Shown: positions 42,890 through 53,868 of the stretch, piece by piece
Numbering within the stretch: position 1 is the first letter of the stretch
Layout of the letters: each line of letters opens with the position of its first letter
NCBI GenBank assembly: GCA_033557465.1
Contig: CM066031.1
Span: 1,225,407,312 to 1,225,471,311, forward strand
Direction: 5' to 3'
From: Ichthyophis bannanicus
Taxonomy: Eukaryota; Chordata; Amphibia; Gymnophiona; Ichthyophiidae
Length of the DNA stretch: 64,000 bases
Program-made: the position numbers and the translations under genes
The notes under the pieces: generated by a model
What the model saw: only the letters and a program-made list of their open reading frames with translations
The model's database searches: none
Told to the model about the DNA's origin: nothing

Positions 42890-43405
42890 ACATTATAGAG
42901 ATATAGCCCACTGGTTACTTCAATGACTATGGAGGCAGAGGTCATGGGTTTGATCCCACAGCTGTATTTTTTTAAATAAATTTGTCTGAGGCATTTCCTT
43001 TTAATTTAAATCAGTGCTGCCAGCAAAAACACCCTCACAGTGCCGTAGCCTAAGGTGCCTCATAAGGCGCCCTATAAAGCACCCTATAAGGTGCCCTATA
43101 AGGCGCCCTATAAAGCGCCCTATAGGGCACATTATAAGGTGCCTTGGCGGACAGTGCACTTTATAATGTGCCCTATGGAGTGCCTTATAGGGCGCCTTAT
43201 GTGGCACCTTATGTTACGGCACTGTGAGGGTTTTTTACTGGCAGCACTTATTTAAATTAAAAAAAGGAAATGCCTCAGACAGCACTGATTTAAATTAAAA
43301 GGAAATGCCTCAGACAGCCTTCTTATATAACACCATTGTGGAATTGAACCCATGACCTCTGCCTCCACAGTCATTGCAGTAACAAGTGGGCTACATCTTT
43401 ATTGC
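42890..43405. repeat. Large palindrome with tRNA-like arms and GCGCCCTATAA core
   Basis: The outer arms are inverse copies of a tRNA-like sequence: TAGCCCACTGGTT as A box and GGGTTTGATCCC as B box near 42905-42957, mirrored at about 43338-43400. A middle layer (GTCTGAGGCATTTCC, TTTAAATCAGTGCTG) is mirrored at about 43215-43320. The core is tandem GCGCCCTATAAG-like units that switch orientation near 43140-43150. GGAAATGCCTCAGACAGC occurs twice on the right arm. Confidence 0.85.
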
Positions 43406-43590
43406 TTCTAGCACTGCGCTGGCATGAACTTAGGGTTAACGCGCGTTAACGTGCCACGGCGCCCACTATCGCACGATACAGATTCTTGCTGCCTTGCTGC
43501 CGGAACGCCCACTCCTTATAAGGCATTCTTCACATTATCGCTGCAACTAGCGCTGGTAACATTAAGACAGTTTAGTAAACATACCCCTAG

Positions 43591-46500
43591 GTGTTGGTAT
43601 ATTGTTTTTAGTGCTGTTTCTGTCTGGTCGTTTGCTTGTTTTGGTTCTGATGAGTTCCTGTAGTATTCCTGCTGTCATATTGTTTTTAATTTTGAAGATG
43701 GTGAGTGCTGATTTATATTTTGCCCGTGATGAGAATGGTAGCCAGTGCAGATCATGTAGTATTGGAGTTATATGGTCTTGTATTGAAGCGCTAGCAATGA
43801 TGCGGGCAGCAGTGTTCTGGACTATTTGTAGGGAACGGGTGGTTTGTTTGGGTAGACCTTGGGATCGTATATTACAGTAGTCCAGCACAGGTGTAATGAT
43901 GGCCTGACATACTGTGTGGAAATGTTCTTTATTGAGGAGAGGTTTTAGTCTCCGGAGCGTTGCGAGTTTGAAGAAGGCTGTTTTGGATATCTTGTTGATA
44001 TGTGGTTGGAGGGTGAGTTGCTTGTCTAGAATCACTCCAAGGTATCGGACTTCATCTTTTATTGTAATCAATGTATTGGATATGTTGATAGAAGTAGGAG
44101 GAATGAATGTGGAGTCTCTTGTAATGATGATTGCTTCAGATTTTTTTATGTTGATGTTTAAGTTGTTGTTAGTTAGCCAGGTCGTCATTTCTTGAATGCA
44201 GGTTGATATAGTGGTATAGTCTGGGGAGTCCAGTTGAATAGGGGTATATGCCATGATGTCATCAGCATATATGGTGTATTGTATCTTGTATTTGTTGAAT
44301 ATTTTGCATATAGGCTGAATATAGATGTTGAAGAGAAGAGCTGATAGTGATGAGCCTTGGGGAACTCGAGTAGTTCTGAAGGGTGCTGAGGTGAGGTTCC
44401 CAGATTTTACTCTCTGCTGTCTATCTTCGAGGTATGATTGAAACCATTTAATAGTGGTAATGTAGTCCAATCTCGATTAGGCACTTCAATAGGATGTGAT
44501 GGGAAACTGTGTCAAAGGCTGATGATATATCTATAAATATTAATAAGAAGCCCTGCTTTATCTTTTCTATTCCTTTGATTATGTTATCGAATAGATGTAT
44601 GAGGAGTGTCTCAATGCCATGTTTTGGACGGAATCCGTGTTGGTGGGGGTCTAGTGGGGCAAATTCGTCAATATGATCTTTGAGCTGTCTCTGTACAATT
44701 TTTTCAGTTATTTTAGCCAGGAATGGGAGGCTGGATATTGGGCGGTTGGTTGAAGGGTCTGTACTGTTGGATGAGGTGGTTTTAGGAATGGGGCGGATAG
44801 TAGATTGCTTGAGTGCTTTTGGCATGTAACCCTGAGTGAGAGGTGCTTACTATCTTTTGGATGAATATGTTGAATTCTTCTTTGGTGGATTTAATCCAAG
44901 TCACCGGGCAGGGGTCCGATGGAGAAGTGATGGTGTTTAGAGCAGTGATGGTTTGTTCTATTTGTTTAGTTGATGGACTGCTGAAGTTCTTCCATTGATT
45001 GGTAGTTGTGGAAACCATCTGTAGTTGGTGTGTCCATACGAGAGATGTTCTTATGGGGTGTGGTGGTACTGTACTTGGCTATTAGATAATCAGCAAAGGT
45101 TTGTGGGTGTATCTTGCTTTCCTGGTTGGGTCATTTGTTAGGGTACGAATGATGTTGAAGAGTTCTTTAGGTTTATTACAGGCTTTTAGTACCAGGTTTG
45201 TGTGGTATTGTTGTTTATGGTTGTTTATTAGGTTATTGTAATTTTTTTGCATCTCCTGGTATTGTTTCAATGTAGTTTCTGATTTGTTACGTCTCCAGTG
45301 ACGCTACAGTTGTCGTAATTTTCTTTTGGATTCTCTTATTGTGTTAGAGTACCATGGTGTAGATCTGGGCCAGTTTTTGTTGTGGTGTGAATTCAATCGA
45401 GGTGTGAGTTGAGATGCGGCAAGGTTGGTGGTATTCCATGTGTTGATGGCTTCGTCCAGGTCAGTGAAATCTTGGGGTAGGGACTGCACGGTATCTTTGA
45501 GGAAGTGCTCTTTGTTAAAAGCTTTGAAGTGTCTGGTTGGCTGTTTCTGTTGGGTATTGTGGTGGAGTACAAATGATATGGTATGGTGGTCTAACCATGG
45601 TATTGGTGTCATGAGATCTTGATCTAGGGTGTTAGTTGGCACGAATATGTGATCTGGTGTAGAGCCGGAGCGATGGGATGGGCCCGATAAGACTTGCTTG
45701 AGTTGAATGGATTCCATAGCTTTGTGAAAAATGATTTCAATTAATTGTTGTTGAGGGAGATGTGAGGTTTAAGTTCCTAGCACAATGAGCATCTTGTGTG
45801 GTGAGTTAGCTGCATATATCATATCCAGGATGTTGGATGTGTCCTCTGTTGGGGCATTGGGGGGTCGGTATATCAGGCAGATGGATAGATGTTTGTTTTC
45901 AATGTTGATGAATTTGAAGTGTTTGGAGCTTTTTGAGGTTGCTGTCTTGAGCCTTAAGTCTGTTTGGGCAAGGATTAATACTCCACCTCCTCATTTGTGG
46001 GTTCTGGGGCAGTTGTATGCTGTGAATACTGGTGGTGTTATTTGGTTCAGTATTACCTGGTCTGTATTCTTGAGCCATGATTCAGTAATGCATAGGATAT
46101 CAATATTGTTTTCATGGATGTAATCGGTAATGGTGTTTGTTTTTGTTGCATATTGATCTTGCATTTATCAGGCCTATGGTTATGCGGGTGGTATGTGGAG
46201 AATGTGGCATGTTCGTGACCATGGCTCTATTGGAATGTATCTGGTAGGTCTTTTGCTGGGAGGTTTGTAGTAAGTAGATGTGTGTATAGGTTGGTGTAGG
46301 GAGCTGAGCTTGTAAGGCTGTAAAGTAGGTAGTGTAGTAAAATGCATTTGTTTGGTAAGAGCATAGGGTAAGAATTGTAAAAGCATACATTTGTTGTAAG
46401 AACGTTTTTTTGTACATTTGCTGTCCGTACAGGAGTTTGTTGCTTTTGTGTGGAGGAAGAGCGTGAAGGGGTTGATGTTCCATGTTAGTGTCCTCCGTGT

Positions 46501-46620
46501 GGGATGAGCTATTCATGGCTGGTTGGTGGTCTTGGTTGTTAGTCTGGGGAGTTGGTGTCTAGTTGTGGGAGTTATCGGTTCTTCATTGTGGAGTTATCTT
46601 GAACTGTTGTGATCTTCTTG
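43591..46620 (-). mobile_element. L2-type LINE, main part (decayed)
   Basis: Minus strand, 5' to 3': endonuclease start (IGLINARSICNK, near 46155) and endonuclease end (STPDHIF...LDHHTISF, near 45650). RT blocks follow: PISSLPFLAKITEK (about 44725), QHGFRPKHG (about 44625), DISSAFDTVSHH (44500), RVPQGSSLSALLF (44360) and IYADDIMAY (44260). The L2-type C-terminal block YLGVILD...LDYCN ends it. Four or more frameshifts break ORF2; the largest open piece is 302 codons (43562-44470, partly reading into the inserted terminus). Confidence 0.9.
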
Positions 46621-46631
46621 TGTATGTTGTT

Positions 46632-46924
46632 TCATGCTTCGGGGCTCCCGTCTAAGGGCCATGCCAAAGGGCCCTCTGGCGAGGCCCTCAGGCGCAGGCC
46701 TGCCAGGTGCGGGCGCGCCCGATGGCGCTCCTGTTTTTTAATTCTGTAGAGCCCTCTGATTGGGCAGCTGGTTGCAGGCAGGAGGGACTTCGCTGTGCAA
46801 CCTGGCTCAACTCCGATCGATCGGGGGAGCCCGCTGATGTGGCCGGCTGCTGCTGGGCCTGATGGCGCTCCTGTTTTTGAATTCAGTAGAGCCCTTTGAT
46901 CTTGTTTGTTGCCCACTGTCCTAT
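46632..46924 (-). repeat. Probable L2 5' UTR with repeated unit
   Basis: A GC-rich block. GATGGCGCTCCTGTTTTT with following TAGAGCCCT.TGAT occurs twice (about 46722 and 46860), like 5' UTR monomers. It lies directly upstream of the L2 endonuclease region on its strand and is cut by the hAT insertion at 46933. Confidence 0.45.
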
Positions 46925-47059
46925 GTTGCAACCACTGTTCCCTCTAAGCTGTGCGCATGTGCGCATGCACACACCTCGCCGAGCGAGCGCACACAACTTA
47001 CAAAGGAGTGCACAAAAATTCCAGAGTTCCTGGATTTTCAAATTAAACCTTGAGTTTTT

Positions 47060-47520
47060 TAAGGCTGCGGCTGTGCCGCCGATCTACTGGCATTCTGTAA
47101 TTTCCGGGTAATTCCGAGACTCGTGACGTCACTTCTGAATCTCTCCTCTGCTCTGAGTCCTCACTCCTCTCACATGACACAGGCTAAAGAGGGAAATAAA
47201 AGGGAGGGGCGGCCAGCTAGCCAGCCTCTCTCTGCTCTTGTGCCTGCCTGCTAGTGCCAGCCACGCGCCTCCTTTGATCCCTCCCTCAGCCAGCCTCCAG
47301 TGCCACGTGCAGAGAAGGGAGAGCAACACACCGCACCGGCGAAGAAGAGGAGACCGGTGCTCCGGGACTGCTGCCTGAAGATTGTGTGGGGCTACGCCGG
47401 GGACGGGCTATCGGCAGCGGAGCAAGTGAGTGAAACGGGGATGGTGGCGGCGCCGCGCGCGTGGTCTCAGCCCCCCTCTGGAGAGTAGGTAAGGCCGGCG
47501 CCGAAGGAGGAGAAAGGAGG
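47060..47520 (+). promoter_or_regulatory. GC-rich promoter-like region of the hAT element (tentative)
   Basis: A CpG-rich interval with a TGACGTCA CRE-like palindrome (near 47123) and AATAAAAGGGAGGGGC (about 47196). It precedes the transposase and would be its natural promoter. No transcription evidence. Confidence 0.3.
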
Positions 47521-47549
47521 GGGGGATAGAAACCCCATACCACCAGAGT

Positions 47550-47680
47550 TGCAGGCAGGGTACCCAATTCTAAGAGGGAGAACAATTTGCCCAGTCCTGG
47601 TTTTGAAGCACTTTAGTTATTGTAATCAGTCCTGCAGATGCCAGACTGCATCAGGATATTTGTCAGATTTAATGATACAA
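47550..47680. repeat. MITE fragment in the hAT interior
   Basis: GGTACCCAATTCTAAGAGGGAGA...TTTAGTTATTG resembles the left half of the MITE at 52437-52615 (TTACCCAGTTCCAGGAGGGAGA...GTAGTTATTCC). Confidence 0.55.
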
Positions 47681-48299
47681 GTAAAGCTTTTTTTAGTCTA
47701 CCTTTCCTGCCGTGGCAATATAACTTCAGGTGAACAATTCTATGTGCAAAATTCTTGACCCGATCACATAAATTAGTGGAAGCACGATATGTATTACATA
47801 AGAATGATCAAATACAAATACGGTGGCATCCTGTGATTCGTAGTGTTTTTGTAATCACCATATACGTTGGAACATTTACTTTTGATTTTTATGACCACTA
47901 TTGTTCATATAGGTGTATAACATCTGAAGAGCACTTCTCAATATATTGATATCCTCTCAGGGCTGTAGTATCTCAATAGCCTGAAAGCAGGCTTGTCTTT
48001 CTTTGAGTTTGCAATGTACTACTATTTGATGGGGATAAGACTCCGCCCATTAGATCAGGTTTCCCCCTCTTCCCCTCCTTTTTTGGTGCGAACCTCGGCG
48101 TCTAAGTGGACTAACAAGGCAACTACAGTTTTCTGCCGGGCGTATATAGAATGAACCTAATTTGAATTTCCTTTCCTGTTGAACAGATTACTGTTGCCTT
48201 TCAAATATTCCCCTTCTTTCTCCCAGCAACTACACACTGGGGCATGTTAATCATTTCTTTGTATGGTTTTTCTTGCAAGCCTTGTGCCATTTTGATAGT

Positions 48300-48600
48300 C
48301 CTCTCTGAATGGTGTCCATCCTTTCAAAGTCTAAAGTTCAAGCTATGCTTTCTTGAACTGAACAGAGTAGGGATCTAACTAGTGATCTACACAAATGTTA
48401 TAACCTCCTTTTCCCAAGAATGATAACTTTTATTTAGGAAATCAAGTATGCTGTCAGCTTTCTCTAATGCTTTATTATATCGACTGGTAGCTTTCTGGTC
48501 ATCTGAGATCATTACTCCCAAATCTTTGTCTTGTTCTAGATGATAGGTAGCTAATGGATTTTTCTAGCCCAAATACATGAAAGAGAAAATAATGCAAAAA
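48300..48600 (-). repeat. CR1 fragment (decayed, tentative)
   Basis: The plus-strand text (TTTATTTAGGAAATCAAGTATG...CTTTCTGGTCATC...AAATCTTTGTC) has the look of an inverted CR1 C-terminal/3' region like that near 9660-9860. Too decayed for certainty. Confidence 0.4.
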
Positions 48601-49022
48601 AGTGTAAAATCAAGTACTCTTTCTTTCAGTTCTTGTATTTCTATGGTTGCAGATTTTTGTTAGCCATTGTTTTCCTCTGTACTGAAAGTGAGTCCTCACA
48701 CTGAGCTCTGGGGGAGTCTATTGGTGGTTTTATTTTCACAAGAGTGGCTTTCATTGGCCACTACTTTCCATGTTCTGTCACATTTGATAAATTTGAAGAC
48801 AATTTTGCATGTTGTGGCAAATCATGACGTCTAGGAGTTTTTTCAATATTTTATTTGTTTTCAGCACACCAAAATACATGGAAATTAGATGAAAATAATC
48901 AAACAGCTTTTTAGTCACAGACCTGTGATGAAAGCACAGACATTTCTGTCAACAAATACTTAATACTGTACTTCAAATATCGGCCAGTAAATTCATGTCT
49001 TTATAAAACTTCATTTGGTGGG

Positions 49023-50911
49023 ATGCTACAGTTGGAAGCATGCGATGCTGCATCAATAGTCAGTGCACTCCGGGAATTCTATGGGAAATACAAGCTTGAC
49101 CTTAACAAAATGGTCATGTCAGGCAGAATAAATGGTGTTGCTGCGCATCTCAAACAAAATGTTTTGCATTTAGTGCAGCAGCATTGTGTTGCCCATCGTG
49201 AAGATTTGGGGATCTCTGAATCATGGAAGGAAGTAAAGTTGATGAAAGAAGTTGAAACTTTCATGAGAACTGTTTACACAACCTTTTGTCGATCTTCTAC
49301 TAAAAGGTCACAATTTAAAGAATTAGCAGATGCTTCTGAATGCGAGTCAATTGCTTTTAGACCTCTGAACGAAGTGCGGTGGTTATCTAGACATTTTGCT
49401 CTTCAAGCAATTATTCGAAATTATGATCCATTATTAAAATACTTTGAAGAAGAGAAGGATAATGATCCCATTGCAAAGTACTGTTATAAAAAGCTAAACA
49501 GCCATCAATTCCATATAACACTGCAAATTTTGAAAGATGTTTTATCTGAACTAGCTTCATTAACAATGGCATTTCAAAAACGTGAAACTGTGAAAAATCC
49601 ACTCTACACCTTCTTCTTCTTCAACCTAAATATTTTTTAATTTTACCAACGGTCTCAGATAAACGATACTTTTCTTTACACCTTAATATGGGTACTTGAT
49701 TCACCCAATACAGTGTTCGTTCACATCAATGACCGGAGGCTGTTTTTTTGAAAGATTTTTTTGTGCTTTTCTAATTTATCTTCATCCATTTAAAAAATGA
49801 CTTTAAAATAGAACAAACACCATTCTACTTATCTTAGGCAGAACGGTGCTTAAACAATGCCCCTTCAGCGCTCGATGAAATGGGAAATCCCAACGCCTCA
49901 ATGGTCCAAGCGCTCTAGCGTTTCTCCTGTTGGGTTTATCAAGGGGATATTGACATTGCTTTTCACCAGGGCTGTTTAACGTTTCCGATATACTACTGAC
50001 TTTGATTCTGTCTATATAAACAAAAGCAGAAAAAATCATTTGGTTGATTTCAACATATCATATCTTTGTCTCTTCAATCATATCATCACTAATTCTTTAC
50101 TTTACCAGAAAAACTTTATGAGAGCAAACCAGTATTCTTTTCTTCATTGCTAGTCTTCAATGCTGTTAGCCGTTGTTTTCTGAATTAACGGAAGACGCCG
50201 CGCATGCATCTTTCCCACTGATTTAAATACCCTCCTGTTATCGTGGGCTAACACCACTGGAAGCATATCATCTTGCAGAGGGTAAGCTGAACAAAATCCG
50301 AATGCAATACTTGGGTGACACAGTAAAATGGATTGATAATGTTAAAAATCTTCTCGACAAGATACCTGGAGACGTTTCAGTGGATACTGGTTCCACACGT
50401 ACTTTCATTAATATGCTGTGTCTGCATTTAGGGGAAAGATTTCCTGAAAATGAAATTGAGGAATGGTCTGCTTTTGACTTGACAGCAATAGCACAGTGTG
50501 ATTATGAATTTGGAATTGAAAACGTCTGATCGCTCTCCTTAAAGTACAAACAATTTCTTATGGAGGAACATATTGTTCAGCAGTACAATGACTTCAAGTT
50601 TTTAGTCGCAGAAAAAATCAAAAGCAAACTGATAAACAGTTTTCCGGATATGGTGACTTTGGCGTTTCAGAATGCTCACTTTGCAGATTTAGCGAAATTG
50701 ATGGATATTGGTGGAACATTCTAGTGCAGATTGTGAGCATGATTTCAGCTTGATGAACAGTTTAAAAACCAAAATAAGGAATCGCTTACATTTAGAACAT
50801 TTGGAAATGCCGATGCATGTTAAGAGTCATCTTCAAGATGGCGGATCAGTAGACCTTGATAAAATTTATTCAAACTGGGTACATTTGAAAGATCAAAGAG
50901 AAAAATTTTGA
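49023..50911 (+). pseudogene. hAT transposase (ZNF862/KIAA1586-like), broken
   Basis: The first open part (49023-49584) has the RNase H-like fold region of hAT transposases of the type domesticated in ZNF862-like proteins. It includes HCVAHR, then FRPLNEVRWLSRH and a helical stretch ending at MAFQKR. The frame resumes in phase at 50246 with a GLTPLEA block after a 661-bp insertion, then runs to 50529. The C-terminal dimerisation region (50560-50911; SSADCEHDFS, KIRNRL) is interrupted by stops and a frameshift. The DDE residues and BED zinc finger upstream cannot be confirmed. Inactive. Confidence 0.8.
49585..50245. mobile_element. 661-bp insertion in the hAT transposase
   Basis: CGTG occurs just before (49581-49584) and at the end (50242-50245). 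Deleting one copy with the block restores an in-phase junction between conserved parts, so it is an insertion with a 4-bp duplication. It lacks GT...AG borders expected of an intron. It is AT-rich, with no terminal inverted repeats and no recognised family. Confidence 0.55.
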
Positions 50912-51274
50912 GAACGAACTCTTCTTCCATACATAAATTATTTACATGGAATAACAATGGCTTTCAATAAAAATTAACTGAAATAATACCACATTTGTGA
51001 TTGTAATTACTAGAAATTTTCCACTTCATTTAGTAAACGTCTATTTTCATTTAATTTGATTAAAATCAATGTGGTGTACATACTATATTCTGACATGTAG
51101 TCAAATTTTAAAGTATATAACTCCGTGTCGTTATGTGGCGCACAAAGAATTTAACCTTCCTTCAAAAGCTGCACAGCTGATATTTTATGCGCACACAGCC
51201 TACAGAAAATTAGAGGGAACATTGGTTGTAACTATTTGTCTTTCATCTTTAGATTTATGTTCATCTCTGTGTAA

Positions 51275-52436
51275 CCATTCCTGTGTCAGGTTTTGATCAG
51301 TGTATGGTTCCTAAAGTATTTCCCACTATATTTGCATATTTGCCCCTTGTCTTTCCTAGCTTGCGGAGCTGATTCTTGAAAATATATTTGTTTAGTTTTG
51401 TAATTTCTATTGCTTCCTTCCCTCCATGTGTTAGTAGATTTTCTCTCATTCCTTTTGTTCATCAGAATAGTTGTCAAAATTTAAAGATTGAGAGGGATTC
51501 TGAACTTTTTATTTCAACACTGAGTATTTGCGTCTGCTGATGCTTTAAGGATGCCTCGAGGCCTCTAATAGTAACTGTGCATATTTTATTTATTTATTTC
51601 CCTTTCTTCTATACCACAGATTTTAAATACCCTCTGTGGTTTACAGTAAAACATATGAAATAATAGAATCACAAAAACCATAAATCAACATGGAATATAC
51701 ACAGTTAAAACAATGAGCAACATAAATAGTCAATTAAACATATAAAATAATGCCCATTTCTCCTCTTTTGGAAGATACAGTCTTTGCATACACTTACTTA
51801 TAGATTACCTCATGGGCATGGAGGAATTTTCTTGTTTGGGCAGTCAGTTTTTCAAGATCTTTATGGGATCAAGCTATAGTTCCAAAACTGTTTGAAAGTA
51901 TGGACACTGCAAAACAATTGATGGCTTGTATCTTATTCTGTGCTGTTAAAGCACTCTTCAGCATCAGTTTCTGTCTTTAATATTCCTTACTGATCTTTTC
52001 TCTAAGTAATTTATACTGCAATATTGCTCCTTCCTCCTCAGTCAGCACTTTTGCATCGCTATAGAGTAGCAAATGCTCCTCCCCCCAAAAATGGAATGTC
52101 ACCCTAATCTTAATGTGATCTAGCTGTGACTGTTGCTTCTTCAAATGCAGGCATCTCCTTTCTCTTGCAGCCATGATTGAAACATCTACTTCCTGAACTA
52201 TGGGCTCTATACCTGAAGTCCTGTTTTTAATTTTTTCAGGCCTTTTGTTTTGCTCTATACTTTTTCCTAGTTCTTCTGTATGCTAGGTAGCCATTCTACT
52301 TCTCATTTGTGGCTCTGCGGGTCCTCATAAACATTTCTCAAGAACTTCTCTTTTTCAGATTCCCCAGTTAACCTATTGAATTGCTTTAGATTCTCTCTAT
52401 ATGTTTTTTGATTTCTTTCTTCTGTTTTGCAGAGCT
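51275..52436 (-). pseudogene. R4-like LINE fragment
   Basis: The minus-strand sequence parallels 62450-63080 of the distal R4-like LINE: KYSGKY block (51320-51350), the ATGGGCATGGAGGA match (51811) and the TTACTGATCTTTTCTCT match (51986). It covers the region between RT and endonuclease, with many stops. An L2-like 3' tail is inserted at 51585-51755. Confidence 0.75.
51585..51755 (-). repeat. L2/SINE-type 3' tail insertion
   Basis: ATTTATTTATTTCCC...TCTATACCACAG...GTGGTTTACAGTAAA is the inverse of the family tail seen at 5623 and 38045. It lies within the R4-like fragment. Confidence 0.65.
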
Positions 52437-52615
52437 GCCAAGTTACCCAGTTCCAGGAGGGAGACCTCTTTGGCCAGTTCTGATTTTGCACTGAAGCAGC
52501 GTAGTTATTCCACCCATTAAAATGAATGCAGCAGGCCTCATAATGTACCAGAATAGGACTGCCTGAAGTGCAGGTCCTGGCTTAAAATCTCCTTCTTGGA
52601 ACTGGGTATCTTGAC
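52437..52615. repeat. Small MITE with inverted termini
   Basis: CCAAGTTACCCAGTTCCAGG at the left and CTTGGAACTGGGTATCTTG at the right are inverse copies. About 180 bp, non-coding. Confidence 0.7.
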
Positions 52616-52656
52616 AACTTATAAAGTTTTATCTCAGCAGTCTTTGTGCTTCCATC

Positions 52657-52930
52657 AATAAAAGGACGAGCGCGGAGTCGTGAAGGACGCCGGTAACCGG
52701 GCGGTCGCCCCAGTCCCGGCCCGTGCTTCCGGCTTCGGAAATATGGGGAGGGAGGGTGAGCAGGCGAGCGGGTTGGTTAACGCCAGCAGCATCATTCAAA
52801 TTGATTGGCTCCGCAGTGTATGGGGAGCGGAGCCAATCAGAGCTGCCGGCGTAGGAGCTGCTATAAAAAGGGGGATCGCTTTTTCATCCCCCCCTTTTTT
52901 CTTCGGCGGCTGTTGTTGGTGTGAAGGCTT
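52657..52930 (+). repeat. Ngaro A1 repeat with promoter
   Basis: It opens AATAAAAGGACGAGCGCGG. ATTGGCTCCGC and its inverse GCGGAGCCAAT (about 52802-52839) give two facing CCAAT boxes. A TATA box (CTATAAAAAG, 52861-52870) lies just downstream. This is probably the element's promoter; the second A copy carries it too. Confidence 0.88.
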
Positions 52931-53214
52931 GGCTTGTCTGTGGGCTTCGTCGGGAGGCAGCTCCGTTAGGCCTGCTTCGTCGGGGTAAGCCTGCTTCTTT
53001 TGAGGCTTGATTTGGTGTGCAGGGTGGAATATTTAGGTGTAGCATTGATGCGGACGGGGGTTGCTTTCCCGACGGCTGTGATCTGAGTGAAGGGATCGCG
53101 GGGTGAGTAGTTTTATTGGGTGAGGCGCGGGAGGAGTTATTGGAAGCTCCTAAGCCTTAATTAGTTATTTCCCTGCCTTCAACGTTACTAGTGTCCTGGG
53201 GATTTTTCTGCAAG

Positions 53215-53860
53215 ATGGCTCGGGGAGGATCGAGGGCTGGTACAGGGGCCCCTGATAAGCTGACAGGGAGTTTTAATGCACGAGGCGCTCAAGGTGCAGC
53301 TAGGGGCAGGGCTACTGAAAGGGGGAGTAGTGGTGGGGGGCGGGGGCAACGCGGATCTTCCAGCAGAAGTCTGCCACGGGCAAAGGTGCCTCAGCGAGGG
53401 CGGGGGGGGGGGTCCAGCTGTAAGGGGAAAAGGGGCTTCAGGGTCTCGGGGGCAGGGGCAAACCAGGCATGGGCAGTCTCAAGTAAGGGGTGTAGGGGCT
53501 AATACTGGGCCGGTGCCTGATGTTTTTACAGAGCAAGGAACGGTGGGGGATGGGGGGGCTTTGGAGGAGGGTGGGCTTGAGCAGGAGCAGGGGAGTGTAG
53601 CTCAAGGGGGGTGGAGTTCGGGCAATTTTGGGTGGGGCCCTAGGGCAGGACCTCCTGGAACGCCTAACCTGCATCCTGGGGTCATGGCGTCCTGTGAGAG
53701 CGCGCCATGGGGCCATTATAACTACGGGGCTTGGAGTGGCCCTTCTCAATGGAGGCACTGGGTGGGGGGTGGTCAGGGCTCCTCTCGAGCAGAATGGTTG
53801 GATGCGTGGCAGCCAGGGTGGCCCTCTGCTGTTCCCCCCTTCTTTTTCCTATTTTGTCTC
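53215..53860 (+). pseudogene. Ngaro 5' Gly/Arg-rich frame (exon 1 candidate)
   Basis: ATG 53215 opens a Gly/Arg/Ser-rich frame that ends at 53502, while the adjacent frame stays open from about 53276 to 53929. A run of ten G at about 53402-53411 is a likely slippage point that split one frame. A strong acceptor (TTTTGTCTCCACAG, ending 53868) follows, so this may be a first Gag exon spliced to the main frame. The donor was not identified. Confidence 0.45.
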
Positions 53861-53868
53861 CACAGGTC

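Larger units (their letters stand above)
38491..43587. mobile_element. 5.1-kb element with perfect 18-bp terminal inverted repeats
   Basis: The left terminus GGGGTATGTTTACTAAAC (38491-38508) is matched exactly in inverse at 43570-43587. It is inserted in the L2 LINE with TAG (alternatively CTAGG) on both sides. Both subterminal regions are rich in CGCGATA/GTTATCGCG-like motifs. No transposase was recognised. The interior holds a CR1 copy, a hairpin repeat, a large tRNA-like palindrome and non-coding DNA. A Harbinger-like origin is possible but unproven. Confidence 0.8.
46933..51224 (+). mobile_element. hAT-type transposon (Zaphod/ZNF862-like), decayed
   Basis: Termini CACTGTTCCCTCTAAG and, inverse, CAATGTTCCCTCTAAT. 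8-bp duplications GTTGCAAC (46925-46932) and GTTGTAAC (51225-51232) differ at one base. Subterminal GTGCGCA-type motifs occur at both ends. The interior holds a GC-rich promoter-like zone (47060-47500), foreign repeats and a broken transposase. Confidence 0.88.

Noticed and set aside
43570..43610. L2 RT frame continuing into 43562-43587
   Set aside because: The last codons of that frame read into the inserted element's terminal repeat; the L2 part ends at 43588-43591.
49640..50245. Intron of the hAT transposase
   Set aside because: Borders lack GT...AG and a CGTG duplication fits an insertion better, although other copies should be checked.
53731..53868. N-terminal 46 codons of the Ngaro main frame
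   Set aside because: The frame edge is a TTG, the segment is hydrophobic and intron-like, and a strong splice acceptor ends at 53868; probably not translated.
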